Assembly: GCF_022200785.1 (NCBI RefSeq) | Contig: NZ_CP087585.1 | Location: forward strand, 4,154,001-4,218,000 | DNA: 64,000 nt | DNA from: Pedobacter mucosus | GTDB taxonomy: Bacteria; Bacteroidota; Bacteroidia; Sphingobacteriales; Sphingobacteriaceae | Reading direction: 5' to 3' | Part shown: piece by piece, positions 54,501 through 62,923 of the stretch | Position numbering within the stretch: the first letter of the stretch is position 1 | Layout of the letters: each line of letters opens with the position of its first letter | Made by a program: the position numbers and the translations under genes | Notes under the pieces: generated by a model | Databases searched by the model: none | What the model saw: the letters and a program-made list of their open reading frames with translations, nothing else | What the model was told of the DNA's origin: nothing

Positions 54501-54517
54501 CTACAACCGGTTTTCAT
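48590..54517 (-). CDS. Giant PKD-repeat surface protein with gliding-motility C-terminal domain
   Basis: A 1975-residue secreted protein. Signal peptide 1-28 (Phe-Ala-Ser-Thr-Ala). The middle holds many beta-sandwich repeats with Thr/Ser-rich linkers; residues ~1350-1830 have at least five PKD domains showing Trp/Tyr-Asp-Phe-Gly-Asp-Gly motifs (for example Tyr-Thr-Tyr-Asp-Phe-Gly-Asp-Gly). The last ~100 residues are the type B gliding-motility-associated CTD (Ala-Phe/Met-Pro, Phe-Asn-Lys-Trp-Gly, Gly-Trp-Asp-Gly-Thr, Gly-Val-Tyr-Tyr-Trp). It should be exported by the type IX system with the adjacent SprF and act as an adhesin or filament. Substrate unknown. Confidence 0.92.
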   Translation of the reverse strand: MKTGCRRKWSNIALIFEILIFTSFASTAQITIGTIDAGPYTNGSTIAATFTIDNTICVSPGNEFQTYLSDASGSFNSEILIGKYTGFYSTYVNGLIPAGVPAGSGYKVRIKSTNPASISTTSSAFKIQAGIPITASISSTLLTPSNPETFGTCISKPNNTLFFANESSPNTTVSATVTDEGTGNKTTLNFVTPNQSFVAQQSHYTVLTTATMPDGTKGTKAYLIVNNRTITAFGTSGNNTVCLPMGFLEFNVDITSANGIQHNFPGDSYLITWGDQSSSLYTLCDIKNAGGVVKHPYIKSSCGSVSSTSSGIVYNAFDVSIKVMNDFCGDIGTPVSSYAKVVVKPVNSFSFNSPSCTNEAVTFTNTSILGENPNSNTPGCSPNLVTYTWYVDGALEAVNKPHSFNLVKTFTTHGTHIIRLESISTGACSADPVEMTICIQDKPKPAFTLSAATICSSATVKATDQSILDNICDAANTYQWVVSPAASFVNGTNESSKEPEFRFTSAGKYTVTLNITTPSCGVIASIPKTIIVNETPTATLSPNITLCNLATYDFNNTTSGPTNTQFTGTTEDLLDTYTWTIIPAGSGTYSFTGGTTINSKYPSIKFDSYDEYTVTVVHKNNCGTISKSQKVTFTTAPVINAGTDKSICYNETSFNLAGSIVGAVTSQSWIGGLGTFSPSRNDLNAVYTPTSQEKIDGIVTLRLRVTTILAAPCNQIDDDIILTIKPDISITSATSKSICTGNEVAYLPTNNVAGSTFTWVATATANASGFSASGAGEIKDVITNTDLINNATITYVITPHQDGCDGTPFSFVVTVTPKPIASATAAKALICNNQLAGITISSNLTNTSYIYSSVVTGSVTGNSNRVTASSDPIIYDILFNNGTSIGTVTYTITPISVSGCSGAIATITLSVLPNATLANAGPDESICNAVSYVLKGNNADVGTGKWTIVSAPNPITFADETKGNTTINGLQAGNIYVLRWTIGDGACANTSDDVQITVNPLSVGGTTNGDVNVCAGINAGNINLSGEIGVIVRWEKSIDNGTTWATIASTANPYVFTNLTLTTQFRAVIQSGICAEAISTISTITVSAGTVVANAGIDQTLCSGSGAILNGNNPSPNTGNWVLTSGQAGVTFSDASLFNTAVTGFVAGETYNFKWTISGSGPCPSSSSETTITYLPPVQNLITGLASPICAGQSITINGDLPTGGTGIFTYQWQNSIDGNSWSNLSSATSKDLTLAIATTTFYRRLVNSAVCTSTSNAVKVDVLLALTNNSILTDQTICEGASASTLTGSTPIGGNGTFIYQWQFSLDGVNYIDVAGATASDFSPLSPSETIFYRRSITSGCANLLSNEIKITVNLPAKAEIVFTKDKGCAPFNLDATNISATLYPDRNSTYTWFANNVQIGVGIKFPGYLLANNDETVVIKLVTTSSLGCANDEKTHTFFTQPDVKANYTQNAVSGCGPLNVTFTNTSNSLTAAAFKWDFGNGVTSNLAQPAAIVYQPDLTGKDITYTVTLEATTPCGVSTKTSTVFVKASPISVFSPDKTTGCSPFTVTFSNTSPNNSGTYTYDFGDGTTLTKTDKTSVTHTYTAVTVKNYIVKMVASNECGANESQYNIQVAPNSITPELVVNSNQIKGCAPFKVDFHNNTIGATTFVYDFGDGSTALTNTSPEIVSHTFTKGGKFTVTLYASNGCSNATTTEIIEVLDQPLVSFTADKTSGCEGVIVKFKNTSSNAIGYVWDFGDGTTSTDFEPSHTYTGAGVNYSVSLTATNILSCTNSAIQTGYINVLAPATAEFVVTPGNELSIPNYTFGFKDISIGVVSWEWNFGDGAVSTLQNPNHTYNKEGEYRVTLKVLNKGGCSSTIYQTVRIIGVPGFLNLPNSFMPASAVNELRTFKAKGRGISDWHMTIFNKWGQMLWETKQLDDGAPLEGWDGTFSGKEQPQGVYYWKIDVKFVNGGDWKGVTYDSSPPMKTGVIYLIR

Positions 54518-54814
54518 AAATCTTTTACACTAGGGAATGAAATAATTTACTTTATTAGTAAGACTAATAATATACAGATGCCTGTTTAATAATTATTTTT
54601 AAACTTAGACAAGAGACATATTTAGACGTTTTACAATACAAATAAGGTATATTTTATTTTACGTAATAGAATTTTACACCAATAAGAACAAAGTGAACAG
54701 GATAAGTTAAAACAAAAAGGCTTTTTAATTGTATGAGGGCATAAAAAAACCCTCATGAGTATAAACCATGAGGGTAAATTTTTACACGAAATAATTTCGG
54801 GTAAGTGTGAATGA
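54518..54814. other. Gap between giant adhesin gene and groEL
   Basis: About 297 bases: promoter region of the adhesin gene near 54518-54720 (AT-rich, no clear box) and the groEL terminator at 54743-54775. Confidence 0.5.
54743..54775 (-). terminator. Terminator of groEL
   Basis: ACCCTCATG at 54749-54757 and CATGAGGGT at 54767-54775; on the minus strand the stem is followed by seven T. Confidence 0.85.
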
Positions 54815-56455
54815 TTACATCATACCACCCATACCACCGCCACCGCCCATTGGAGGGTGTGCACCAGCGCCAGCCTCTTCAGGCTCGTCTGCTAATACAA
54901 CTTCAGTAGTTAATAACATGGCTGCAATAGATGCTGCATTTTCCAATGCTACACGACTTACTTTAGTTGGATCGATAACACCTGCACCAATTAAGTTTTC
55001 GTAAACATCAGTACGAGCATTGTAACCGAAATCGGCTGTACCTTCTTTTACTTTTTGAACTACGATAGAACCTTCAACACCTGCATTTTCGCAAATTTGA
55101 CGTAAAGGTTCTTCAATAGCACGACGAATAATTTGAATACCAGTATTCTCATCTTCGTTTGCACCTTTCAAGTTAGCTAAAGCTTCAACCGCACGGATAA
55201 AAGCTACACCACCACCTGCAACAATACCTTCTTCTACAGCTGCACGAGTTGCATGTAAAGCATCATCAACACGGTCTTTTTTCTCTTTCATTTCAACTTC
55301 ACTAGCTGCACCAACATAAAGAACAGCAACACCACCGGCTAATTTAGCCAAACGTTCTTGCAATTTTTCTTTATCGTAATCAGATGTAGTGGTTTCAATT
55401 TGAGATTTAATTTGGCTTACGCGAGATTTAATATCTTCAGAGTTACCAGCACCGTTAATTACAGTTGTATTGTCTTTATCAACAACAACTTTTTCAGCAG
55501 AACCTAAATAAGTTAAATCAGCATTTTCTAATTTGTAACCTCTTTCTTCTGATACCACAATACCACCGGTTAAGATTGCGATGTCTTCTAACATTGCTTT
55601 TCTTCTATCACCAAAACCTGGAGCTTTAACCGCTACAACTTTTAATGAACCACGAATTTTGTTTACTACTAAAGTTGCTAAAGCTTCACCGTCTAAATCT
55701 TCAGAAATAATTACTAAAGGTTTTCCAGTTTGAACAGTTTTTTCTAAAACTGGCAACAATTCTTTCATGTTGCTAATTTTTTTGTCGTAGATTAAAATGT
55801 AAGGATTTTCTAATTCAGCTTCCATTTTATCTGCATTGGTAACAAAATATGGAGATAAATAACCTCTATCAAATTGCATACCTTCAACTGTTTTAACTTC
55901 AGTTTCAGTACCTTTTGCTTCTTCAACAGTAATTACACCATCTTTACCAACTTTGCTCATCGCCTCAGCAATTAACGAACCGATAACCTCATCATTATTT
56001 GCTGAGATAGATGCAACTTGTTTAATTTTATTATTATCATCACCAACCGCTTGCGACTGAGATTTTAAGTTTTCTACTACAGCTAAAACTGCTTTATCAA
56101 TACCGCGTTTCAAATCCATTGGATTTGCACCTGCAGCAACGTTTTTAATACCTGTTGTAATAATTGCTTGAGCTAAAACGGTTGCAGTTGTAGTTCCATC
56201 ACCAGCAATATCTGCTGTTTTAGAAGCAACTTCTTTAACCATTTGAGCGCCCATGTTTTCAACGGCATCTTTCAATTCGATTTCTTTAGCAACAGTAACA
56301 CCATCTTTAGTGATGATAGGTGAACCGAATTTTTTATCGATAATTACGTTACGACCTTTTGGACCTAATGTTACTTTTACTGCGTTAGCAAGAATGTCAA
56401 CACCTCTTTTCAGGGCGTCGCGTGCTTCTACGTTATATTTTACCTGTTTTGACAT
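54815..56455 (-). CDS. groEL: Chaperonin GroEL (Hsp60)
   Basis: A 546-residue cytosolic chaperonin subunit forming 14-mers with GroES. Standard marks: [12 protein letters not shown]-like N-terminus, Gly-Asp-Gly-Thr-Thr-Thr-Ala-Thr near 86 and the Gly-Gly-Met C-terminal tail. Length is normal. It follows groES by 127 bases on the same strand and ends in a strong terminator; the pair is probably heat-induced. Confidence 0.99.
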   Translation of the reverse strand: MSKQVKYNVEARDALKRGVDILANAVKVTLGPKGRNVIIDKKFGSPIITKDGVTVAKEIELKDAVENMGAQMVKEVASKTADIAGDGTTTATVLAQAIITTGIKNVAAGANPMDLKRGIDKAVLAVVENLKSQSQAVGDDNNKIKQVASISANNDEVIGSLIAEAMSKVGKDGVITVEEAKGTETEVKTVEGMQFDRGYLSPYFVTNADKMEAELENPYILIYDKKISNMKELLPVLEKTVQTGKPLVIISEDLDGEALATLVVNKIRGSLKVVAVKAPGFGDRRKAMLEDIAILTGGIVVSEERGYKLENADLTYLGSAEKVVVDKDNTTVINGAGNSEDIKSRVSQIKSQIETTTSDYDKEKLQERLAKLAGGVAVLYVGAASEVEMKEKKDRVDDALHATRAAVEEGIVAGGGVAFIRAVEALANLKGANEDENTGIQIIRRAIEEPLRQICENAGVEGSIVVQKVKEGTADFGYNARTDVYENLIGAGVIDPTKVSRVALENAASIAAMLLTTEVVLADEPEEAGAGAHPPMGGGGGMGGMM

Positions 56456-56582
56456 TTTGTTTTTTGAATTTTAAATGATGGTATGAGTGAATGATTAAAT
56501 ATTCATCCCTCAAACTCTTTTATAATTATTTTTTAACCTATGCTGAATTCAATTATTCTGAATTCAATCGTTCAATCATTGA

Positions 56583-56873
56583 TTATCCAACGATTGCATA
56601 GATATCAGTTTCACGCATAATTAAGTAATCTTTACCTTCTATCGGAAGTTCAGTACCACCATATTTACCATATAAAACTACATCACCAACTTTAACACTT
56701 GGTTTTTTTCCTTCCGAATCCTCTTCTGAAACAGAAACAACAGTTCCTTTAGATGGTTTTTCTTTAGCAGTATCAGGAATGTACAATCCTGACGCAGTTT
56801 TTTCTTCTGCCGCAGCCGGTTCAACTATTACTCTGTTCGAACTGCCAGCAATTGGTTTAAGGTTTAACGCCAT
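56583..56873 (-). CDS. groES: Co-chaperonin GroES (Hsp10)
   Basis: About 96 residues from the ATG at 56873 (Met-Ala-Leu-Asn-Leu-Lys-Pro); the upstream extension to 56945 covers the promoter region and is rejected. Family marks Asn-Arg-Val-Ile-Val-Glu-Pro, Gly-Leu-Tyr-Ile-Pro-Asp and [13 protein letters not shown]. It caps GroEL. It is the first gene of groES-groEL, after a gap from secG that contains a terminator-like hairpin. Confidence 0.97.
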   Translation of the reverse strand: MALNLKPIAGSSNRVIVEPAAAEEKTASGLYIPDTAKEKPSKGTVVSVSEEDSEGKKPSVKVGDVVLYGKYGGTELPIEGKDYLIMRETDIYAIVG

Positions 56874-56919
56874 AACTTTATTAATTTTTGAATTTAAGTT
56901 TTTAACTAGGCTTATAATC

Positions 56920-56939
56920 ACACTTTTTATGCCAAGTGT
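56920..56939 (-). promoter_or_regulatory. Imperfect dyad before groES
   Basis: ACACTT and AAGTGT around an 8-base spacer, 46 bases before the groES start. It looks weakly like a HrcA CIRCE element, but the outer bases do not match well, so the match is suggestive only. Confidence 0.3.
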
Positions 56940-57056
56940 TACCAAAAGACAAATTTACACCTGTACTGTCAATTTTATAACTAAATGAAGATTATAAATA
57001 AAATTTGCGTGTCAGCTTGGCAGAGCAAAACTAGCGCTACCGCAATTAATACCCAC

Positions 57057-57088
57057 AAAAAAAGCTTTCCCTTTGGAGAAAAGCTTTT
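57057..57088 (-). terminator. Probable terminator after secG
   Basis: On the minus strand AAAGCTTTTC...GGGAAAGCTTTTTTT forms a hairpin with a T tail, just after the secG stop at 57108. Confidence 0.55.
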
Positions 57089-57107
57089 AAAGTATTTTAT
57101 AGATAAA

Positions 57108-57467
57108 TTATTTTTTGGTAGAATCAGTTGTTGGAGCCGGTGCTATAGGTTTAGCACTGTTTGAACCGCTACCAATTGGAGATGGCGAAGGTGTTTTATT
57201 TAAACGCTCTTGGATTGCAGAAGTGCCAACTGCCGCTGAGCCACCGCTAGTTTTAGCAATGGTAGTTATTGATAGTGTTAAAACAACTATTGCTGCTAAC
57301 AATACCCATGAACCTTTTTCCAAAACATCGCCCGTACGTTGAACACCAAACATGTTACTGCCGCCGCCGCCTGCATTTAAACCACCACCTTTAGGGTTTT
57401 GTATCAATACAAATAAGCCTAAAGCTACACACACAATAATTAATAAAATAATCAAAAAGGTTATCAT
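57108..57467 (-). CDS. secG: Protein translocase subunit SecG
   Basis: A 119-residue inner-membrane protein with two membrane segments (about 2-21 and 52-73) and a cytosolic loop containing Gln-Asn-Pro-Lys-Gly-Gly-Gly-Leu-Asn and Gly-Gly-Ser-Asn-Met-Phe-Gly near 23-43, typical of SecG, and a Ser/Pro-rich tail. It assists SecYEG-dependent export. It starts 12 bases after the TPR-like gene, so the two are coupled. Confidence 0.93.
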   Translation of the reverse strand: MITFLIILLIIVCVALGLFVLIQNPKGGGLNAGGGGSNMFGVQRTGDVLEKGSWVLLAAIVVLTLSITTIAKTSGGSAAVGTSAIQERLNKTPSPSPIGSGSNSAKPIAPAPTTDSTKK

Positions 57468-57479
57468 GATAAATATATT

Positions 57480-58544
57480 TTAAAATTTCTTTTCTATAGA
57501 TTGGATAAGGTCGGCAAAGTAACGGCTTTTTTCCGGATATTTCAAACTTAATTTTCTATAAGTATCTATCGCTTTGTGATAAAGCATTTGTTCGATATAA
57601 ATTTTAGCTAACGTTTCCGAAACTAAGTCATAATGATCTTCAGCACTTGTTTTTGCCTTATTTTCCGTATCTATATGTTCTGGTTTTGGTGGTTTAATGG
57701 TTGGATCTTCCTTTAAAAAACGCTCAATAATTTCTGCACCTTTTACATCCTTAACTTCAGCATTTGGATATTCTGCTAAATGATCTGCTACTTCAAATGG
57801 CGTTTGAATATGAAAGATATGTTCAACAAATTGCTGTTGAAATTCTCCTCTTTCTTTAACCTGCTGCTGATTTTGATCATGTTTTACAACACCTGGCCTT
57901 GGTTGGGCATAAGGTTGAAATATTTGAGCATGTTCCTTTCTTGTTTTGGCCAACCACCATAAAAAAGAATAAGGCAATTGATCATCATCATATTTAGAAA
58001 CATTGCTAAACTCAGGTTGATCTGGTGTAACCGTTTCAATTTCTGGAGCATTAGAAACCACATCAGTACTTAGCTTCTTTTCAAAGGCAAAAAAATCTGA
58101 AGCGGCAACACTTTCAATGTAATTATTATTATTTACCGGGATATCCATTATACGATAGTCGATACCAGGAAAATGTTTTGGTGTTTCTAAATTAACAGGC
58201 TGCGTTATCTGTGGAATAGAATCCTTAGTTATCTCGCCAATTTCGTCAAAAATTTCTTGTTCATCCAGTGTGCTTTCCGCATCAATTTTTTCAAATTCTG
58301 TTTTCGAAATTATATTTTCTTGAGTTTTAGAATTAAAATCAGCCTGAAGAATTTTATATAAAACGTTTCCATTAGTATATAAAGCTGCTTTTGTAACATG
58401 CTGAGCATCAGCTTTAGCAAGCAATAAATGTATCGGTTGCGCAAAAGGATAAATTTTTAGCATTTCCCTTAACATGGATATATGCGCTGGCCCAACCTTT
58501 TCGGGTTGTGCAATTAAATTGGCCAGTAGCTGTTTATTATCCAT
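57480..58544 (-). CDS. TPR-like protein of the lptE-secG block
   Basis: A 354-residue cytosolic protein without signal or membrane segment. The N-terminal ~70 residues are helical (Met-Leu-Arg-Glu-Met-Leu-Lys-Ile-Tyr-Pro), the middle is acidic and low-complexity, and the C-terminus has TPR-like helices (Ala-Lys-Ile-Tyr-Ile-Glu-Gln, Ala-Ile-Asp-Thr-Tyr-Arg-Lys-Leu). It sits in a fixed place between lptE and secG in related bacteria, so it may serve envelope assembly, but its function is not known. Confidence 0.7.
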   Translation of the reverse strand: MDNKQLLANLIAQPEKVGPAHISMLREMLKIYPFAQPIHLLLAKADAQHVTKAALYTNGNVLYKILQADFNSKTQENIISKTEFEKIDAESTLDEQEIFDEIGEITKDSIPQITQPVNLETPKHFPGIDYRIMDIPVNNNNYIESVAASDFFAFEKKLSTDVVSNAPEIETVTPDQPEFSNVSKYDDDQLPYSFLWWLAKTRKEHAQIFQPYAQPRPGVVKHDQNQQQVKERGEFQQQFVEHIFHIQTPFEVADHLAEYPNAEVKDVKGAEIIERFLKEDPTIKPPKPEHIDTENKAKTSAEDHYDLVSETLAKIYIEQMLYHKAIDTYRKLSLKYPEKSRYFADLIQSIEKKF

Positions 58545-58620
58545 TCAGGTTTCTGCTAAGTTAAAAAATGTAGGTGGTTATTAAAAAAGTTAAATTAAAT
58601 GATAATTGAATTAACATGGT

Positions 58621-59127
58621 TTACCACTGTGCAAATGCCCTATTAAATATATCTTCCGTTAATTGTTTATTAATATTTTCTATAGCTGCTGGCAAAAGCG
58701 ATTGTATAGATGCGCCATTTAGTGGAAAATCATAGGTTCTTGTAAAGCTTTCTTCAAAACTTTCCTTTTCATGATCTTTAATGTTATTGGTATATTTTAC
58801 CGCAACCGTAATGCTTAAACGGTTAGCGCCAGCCGTTGGTGTAGAGGTCGATTGCAAAGATACAGGCCTAATGTCATAGCCAGTTATTCTTCCTTCAAAA
58901 ATTGCATCGCCATCTGTTGCCGTAATGCTTAAACGAGTTTGATTTCGAATACGGGTTTTAACCGCTTCTGTAAACTGATTGCTTAATGTAGGTACAACCA
59001 AAGGCGCATTGTTTTCGAATACCCGAACGGTTACTGTTTTTAAACCAACAATTGTTGCACCTCCAAAAGAGTAAGCACATGAACTTAGCGCCACAATTAG
59101 GAATAAGCCAAATATTTTAATCTTCAT
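58621..59127 (-). CDS. lptE: LPS assembly lipoprotein LptE-like
   Basis: A 168-residue lipoprotein with signal and lipobox Leu-Ser-Ser-Cys17. The mature part has Val-Arg-Val-Phe-Glu-Asn-Asn near 34, Gln-Thr-Arg-Leu, Asp-Gly-Asp-Ala-Ile-Phe-Glu-Gly and many beta strands, as in Bacteroidota LptE proteins. LptE works with LptD in the outer membrane to insert lipopolysaccharide. Context between the sigma-54 activator and the TPR-like gene agrees with this. Confidence 0.88.
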   Translation of the reverse strand: MKIKIFGLFLIVALSSCAYSFGGATIVGLKTVTVRVFENNAPLVVPTLSNQFTEAVKTRIRNQTRLSITATDGDAIFEGRITGYDIRPVSLQSTSTPTAGANRLSITVAVKYTNNIKDHEKESFEESFTRTYDFPLNGASIQSLLPAAIENINKQLTEDIFNRAFAQW

Positions 59128-59179
59128 AAACTTTAAATTGCGGAGAGATTGCCTTAATCAAATTTTGATGATGAATTGG

Positions 59180-60424
59180 TTATAAATTTAACTCTTTAAT
59201 TTTTCTGTAGAGCGTTCTTTCTGATATTCCAAGCTCTTGAGCGGCAAATTTGCGTTTCCCTTTATGCTTTTTCAGCGCCTTTTTTATCAAATCAGATTCC
59301 TTGTCTATAAGCGATAAAGATTCTTCAACCTCTTCCGCGTCATGAGCAAAATAATCAGCGTTATTGCTGTTATTATTGTTGTTATTTTGCGAAGGTTGTT
59401 GAATGGTGAAAGCATGTTCTTGCCCTGCAGGTAATTCTACATCACGGTAAAGTTGATTAATATACTGCGGATTATCAGCCAAAACGGTAGCCGTATTTCC
59501 GCCATGCTGAATAATTTCTGCAACCAGTTTCTTCAATTCAACCATGTCCTTTTTCATATCAAAAAGCACTTTATAAAGAATATCTCTTTCGGTAAAATCT
59601 TCTTTTGATGATGAATTAATCGTTGCTGGTAAATTACTTCCAGCTTCATTCGGAATGTAATTCAAAATTGCTGGTCCGGTAACGTTTCGTTCCTTTTCTA
59701 AAACACAAATCTGTTCTGCAATATTTTTCAATTGCCTAACATTTCCTGGCCAGCTATAATTGGTTAAAATTTGTACGGCATCAGGCTCCAAGTTTAAACC
59801 CGGACTACGGTATTTATCACTAAAATCAGCAGAGAATTTCCTAAACAGCAAATAAATATCTTCTTTGCGCTCATGCAAAGCGGGAATACGTAAAGGGACC
59901 GTATTTAATCTGTAATATAAATCTTCACGAAATTTTCCATTTTTAACGCGATTATAAACATCAACATTTGTTGCGGCAATAATACGAACATCTGTTTTTT
60001 GCACTTTTGATGAACCTACGCGTAAATATTCACCACTTTCTAAAATTCTTAATAGACGAGCCTGTGTTCCTAAAGGTAATTCGGCAACTTCATCTAAAAA
60101 AATAGTTCCGCCGTTGGCAACCTCAAAATAACCTTTACGGGCTTCATGAGCGCCTGTAAAAGACCCTTTTTCATGTCCAAATAATTCAGAATCTATTGTT
60201 CCTTCCGGAATAGCACCACAATTTACGGCAATAAAAGCACCATGTTTACGGGCGCTCATTTGATGGATAATTTGAGAAAATACTTCTTTTCCGCTTCCAC
60301 TTTCTCCGGTAATCAAAACCGACATATCAGTGGGCGCAACTTGGCTTGCAATATCAATAGCACGGTTAAGTAAGGGCGAATTGCCTATAATACCAAACCG
60401 TTGTTTTATATTTTGAGTATCCAT
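59180..60424 (-). CDS. Sigma-54-dependent activator without receiver domain
   Basis: A 414-residue protein. The AAA+ sigma-54 interaction domain (about 10-245) starts at once, with Gly-Glu-Ser-Gly-Ser-Gly-Lys-Glu (Walker A), the contact loop Gly-Ser-Phe-Thr-Gly-Ala instead of GAFTGA, and Gly-Gly-Thr-Ile-Phe-Leu-Asp-Glu (Walker B). A long Asn-rich linker follows, then a Fis-type HTH (about 372-412; Arg-Thr-Leu-Tyr-Arg-Lys-Ile). There is no N-terminal receiver or GAF domain, so it is probably controlled by a partner or by amount. It lies between miaB and lptE. Confidence 0.9.
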   Translation of the reverse strand: MDTQNIKQRFGIIGNSPLLNRAIDIASQVAPTDMSVLITGESGSGKEVFSQIIHQMSARKHGAFIAVNCGAIPEGTIDSELFGHEKGSFTGAHEARKGYFEVANGGTIFLDEVAELPLGTQARLLRILESGEYLRVGSSKVQKTDVRIIAATNVDVYNRVKNGKFREDLYYRLNTVPLRIPALHERKEDIYLLFRKFSADFSDKYRSPGLNLEPDAVQILTNYSWPGNVRQLKNIAEQICVLEKERNVTGPAILNYIPNEAGSNLPATINSSSKEDFTERDILYKVLFDMKKDMVELKKLVAEIIQHGGNTATVLADNPQYINQLYRDVELPAGQEHAFTIQQPSQNNNNNNSNNADYFAHDAEEVEESLSLIDKESDLIKKALKKHKGKRKFAAQELGISERTLYRKIKELNL

Positions 60425-60513
60425 TTTTAATAGTATCGAGTAGTGAGTAGTGAGTATCTAGTATCAGGACCAGATGCCTCGCTGTGTAAACTTTCCGCTT
60501 TGGTCTTTCAGCT
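60425..60513. repeat. GAGTAGTGAGTA microrepeat between miaB and the sigma-54 activator
   Basis: A short run of GAGTAGT repeats followed by unremarkable sequence; similar AGTAGTGAGTA blocks are common intergenic filler in this group. Confidence 0.4.
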
Positions 60514-61932
60514 TTATGCCACTATTCTTCCAATCAGCGTAGCTGAAGTACATTTTTCAATTAACACATTTGCATATTGGCCGGGTTTCACACCTTCAAT
60601 TACAGGGAAAATTGCCATTGCTCCGCTATCTCCTCTTCCACAATAATCCTGATCAGATTTTTTTGAAGTTCCTTCAATTAGTACCCTAACGGTTTTACCA
60701 ATCCATTCCTGCAAACGCATTAACGAATGTGCTTGTTGTTTTGCTAATATTTCGGAAAGTCGGCGTTTTTTTACTTCTTCTGGAATATCATCAACAAATT
60801 TTCTAGCTGCTAAAGTTCCTGGTCTTTCTGAATAAGTGAAATTATAAGCGAAATCGTATTTTACGTAATCAAGCATGCTTAAAGTATCCTGATGCTCTTC
60901 TTCAGTTTCTGTACAGAAACCCGCAATAATATCAGTGGAGATTGCGCAACCAGGAATGATATTCTTGATGGCATCAATTCGATTAATGTACCATTCGCGA
61001 GTATAAGTACGGTTCATAATATCCAAAACACGGGTATTTCCAGATTGAACAGGCAAATGAATATAATTACAAATGTTGTCGTATTTTGCGATAGTATATA
61101 AAACCTCGTCGGTAATATCTTTTGGGTGAGAAGTCGAAAAACGAACCCTCAAATCTGGATTAATTAAAGCAGTTTGCGCCAATAGTTGAGCGAAGTTTAC
61201 GGTTTCAGTTCCATCTTCTGATGTCCAGGTGTAAGAATCAACATTTTGACCTAGAAGCGTAACTTCACGGTAGCCAATGTCAAATAAACTTTGCGCTTCA
61301 GCAACAATAGAATGTGCATCTCTGCTGCGCTCGCGGCCGCGTGTAAATGGTACTACGCAGAAAGAACACATGTTATTACAACCACGGGTAATGGAAATAA
61401 ATGCAGTAATGCCATTGCTATTCAAACGTACCGGACTGATATCAGCATAAGTTTCCTCACGGGATAAAAGTACATTTACCGCTTTATGCCCACTTTCTAC
61501 TTGCTCAATTAAATTCGGTAAATCACGATAAGCATCAGGACCAACCACAACATCAACCAAACGTTCTTCCTCTAAAAATTTAGATTTTAAACGTTCGGCC
61601 ATACAACCTAAAACACCAACAATCAGCTTTGGATTACGACGCTTCTCAACACCGAATTGAGACAAGCGATTTCTTACCCTTGTTTCAGCATTTTCACGGA
61701 TTGAACAAGTATTGATGAAAATAACATCTGCTTCATGATAATCTCCAGTAGTTTCAAATCCAGTTTCTGAAAGTATAGAGGCAACAATTTCACTATCTGC
61801 GAAATTCATAGCGCAACCATAACTTTCAATATATAATTTACGGGCATCGGCTTTAACAGGAGCAGCTAAAATCAGTGCTTCTCCCTGCCTTGCCTCATCA
61901 TGTGCCTTATCCTGTACTTGTAAATCAATCAT
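60514..61932 (-). CDS. miaB: tRNA-2-methylthio-N6-dimethylallyladenosine synthase
   Basis: A 472-residue radical-SAM methylthiotransferase that adds a 2-methylthio group to i6A37 in tRNA. N-terminal UPF0004 domain with Cys residues in Tyr-Gly-Cys-Ala-Met-Asn, Asn-Thr-Cys-Ser and Gly-Cys-Met-Ala-Glu; the radical-SAM CxxxCxxC in Gly-Cys-Asn-Asn-Met-Cys-Ser-Phe-Cys near 197; a C-terminal TRAM domain (about 400-470). The Gly-Arg-Glu-Arg-Ser-Arg stretch is MiaB-specific. A good promoter (-33 and -7) lies upstream. Confidence 0.95.
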   Translation of the reverse strand: MIDLQVQDKAHDEARQGEALILAAPVKADARKLYIESYGCAMNFADSEIVASILSETGFETTGDYHEADVIFINTCSIRENAETRVRNRLSQFGVEKRRNPKLIVGVLGCMAERLKSKFLEEERLVDVVVGPDAYRDLPNLIEQVESGHKAVNVLLSREETYADISPVRLNSNGITAFISITRGCNNMCSFCVVPFTRGRERSRDAHSIVAEAQSLFDIGYREVTLLGQNVDSYTWTSEDGTETVNFAQLLAQTALINPDLRVRFSTSHPKDITDEVLYTIAKYDNICNYIHLPVQSGNTRVLDIMNRTYTREWYINRIDAIKNIIPGCAISTDIIAGFCTETEEEHQDTLSMLDYVKYDFAYNFTYSERPGTLAARKFVDDIPEEVKKRRLSEILAKQQAHSLMRLQEWIGKTVRVLIEGTSKKSDQDYCGRGDSGAMAIFPVIEGVKPGQYANVLIEKCTSATLIGRIVA

Positions 61933-61955
61933 TCTTTAATACCTTTTTGGGATTG

Positions 61956-61988
61956 CAAAACTACGTAAATTAAATTAAAAGTGACAAA
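61956..61988 (-). promoter_or_regulatory. Promoter of miaB
   Basis: On the minus strand TTTG (61988-61985) is followed after 21 bases by TAGTTTTG (61963-61956), an exact TAnnTTTG box. Confidence 0.65.
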
Positions 61989-62143
61989 TTGACAGCCACA
62001 GTTTTATTGTTTTACTCAAGGATTATTTTTTAGGAATATATTTGAAGTCTATTTCAGAGAATTCGAGTATTAGCGAAAGTAATTTTGAATTGCAAATAAG
62101 CAATTAAATAGGAGATAGGAAATTATAACTGTTGCGATTTAGG

Positions 62144-62581
62144 TTATATAAAATTGAATTCACTTCGATAATTCAAATATTCATCTTCTTTTTGGGTCAT
62201 TAAAGTCTTAGCGACTTTGCCTTTATCCTTATAACCTAATAAATGTAGCGTTCCATGAATCATAACGCGACAAACCTCGTCAAATTCAGCAGTTTTGAAG
62301 GTCATTGCATTTTCTTTAATACGTTCAATGCTGATGAAAATATCACTCACAATTTGCTTTTCTTCTTCAGAATTATCGAAAGTAATAATATCAGTAAAGG
62401 TATCGTGGTTTAAGTATTGTTGATTTATGCCTAATAAATATTCGTCACTACAAAAAATGAAATTTAGTTCTTGTAAGGTAAATCCTTCTTTTTCTATAGC
62501 AGCTTTAATCCACTTTTTTACTTTTAATTTTTGAGGAAGATTATAATTAACGGATTCGTTAAAAAATGAAATCGCAGGCAT
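62144..62581 (-). CDS. ybeY: Endoribonuclease YbeY
   Basis: A 145-residue rRNA-maturation RNase. The metal-site motif is visible as Met-Ile-His-Gly-Thr-Leu-His-Leu-Leu-Gly-Tyr-Lys-Asp-Lys near 108-121: two histidines are present, but the third expected histidine (usually GYDH) is Asp or Lys here, as also occurs in other Bacteroidota sequences I recall. YbeY processes 16S rRNA 3' ends and takes part in rRNA quality control. It is preceded upstream on the minus strand by the broken toxin gene. Confidence 0.9.
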   Translation of the reverse strand: MPAISFFNESVNYNLPQKLKVKKWIKAAIEKEGFTLQELNFIFCSDEYLLGINQQYLNHDTFTDIITFDNSEEEKQIVSDIFISIERIKENAMTFKTAEFDEVCRVMIHGTLHLLGYKDKGKVAKTLMTQKEDEYLNYRSEFNFI

Positions 62582-62628
62582 GTTAGTTAAGTTTGAAGCC
62601 GCAAATTTAGGAAATAAAATTTTAGCAG

Positions 62629-62923
62629 TTATTTACCTTTAAATTTCAACTTAGGATTTCTAGCTGTATGGAAGATAGCAAAGATTATTATTTCATCTCC
62701 TATAATCTCAAATACTATAACGTAGGGGAATTCATCTAAAACTAAATGGCGATAGTTCTTTTCAAGTTTTTGCTAGTGTAGTGGATTTTTTTTCTAACTT
62801 AGAATAAGACCTGTTTAATTCGGCAAGAAGTAAATCTCCTAAACCACTTTTCTGTTGTTCATACCAATCATATGCATCTTTGGCCATTAAAATGGCTGCA
62901 GACTTTAGTTGGATAACATACAT
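62629..62923 (-). pseudogene. Broken RelE/ParE-type toxin gene
   Basis: The reading frame begins at the ATG at 62923 (Met-Tyr-Val-Ile-Gln-Leu), overlapping the antitoxin stop by one base (TAATG), and runs normally to a run of eight A on the minus strand (plus-strand T8 near 62788). Beyond it the frame is lost, with an extra A and a TAG nonsense codon, yet the second half continues in another frame as a clean toxin end (Asn-Tyr-Arg-His-Leu-Val-Leu, then Ala-Ile-Phe-His-Thr-Ala-Arg-Asn-Pro) to a stop at 62629. Two lesions mean it is probably inactive. Confidence 0.8.

Noticed and set aside
56920..56939. A true CIRCE element for HrcA before groES
   Set aside because: Only the inner six bases of each arm pair and the CIRCE consensus TTAGCACTC-N9-GAGTGCTAA is not met, so it is listed only as a weak dyad.
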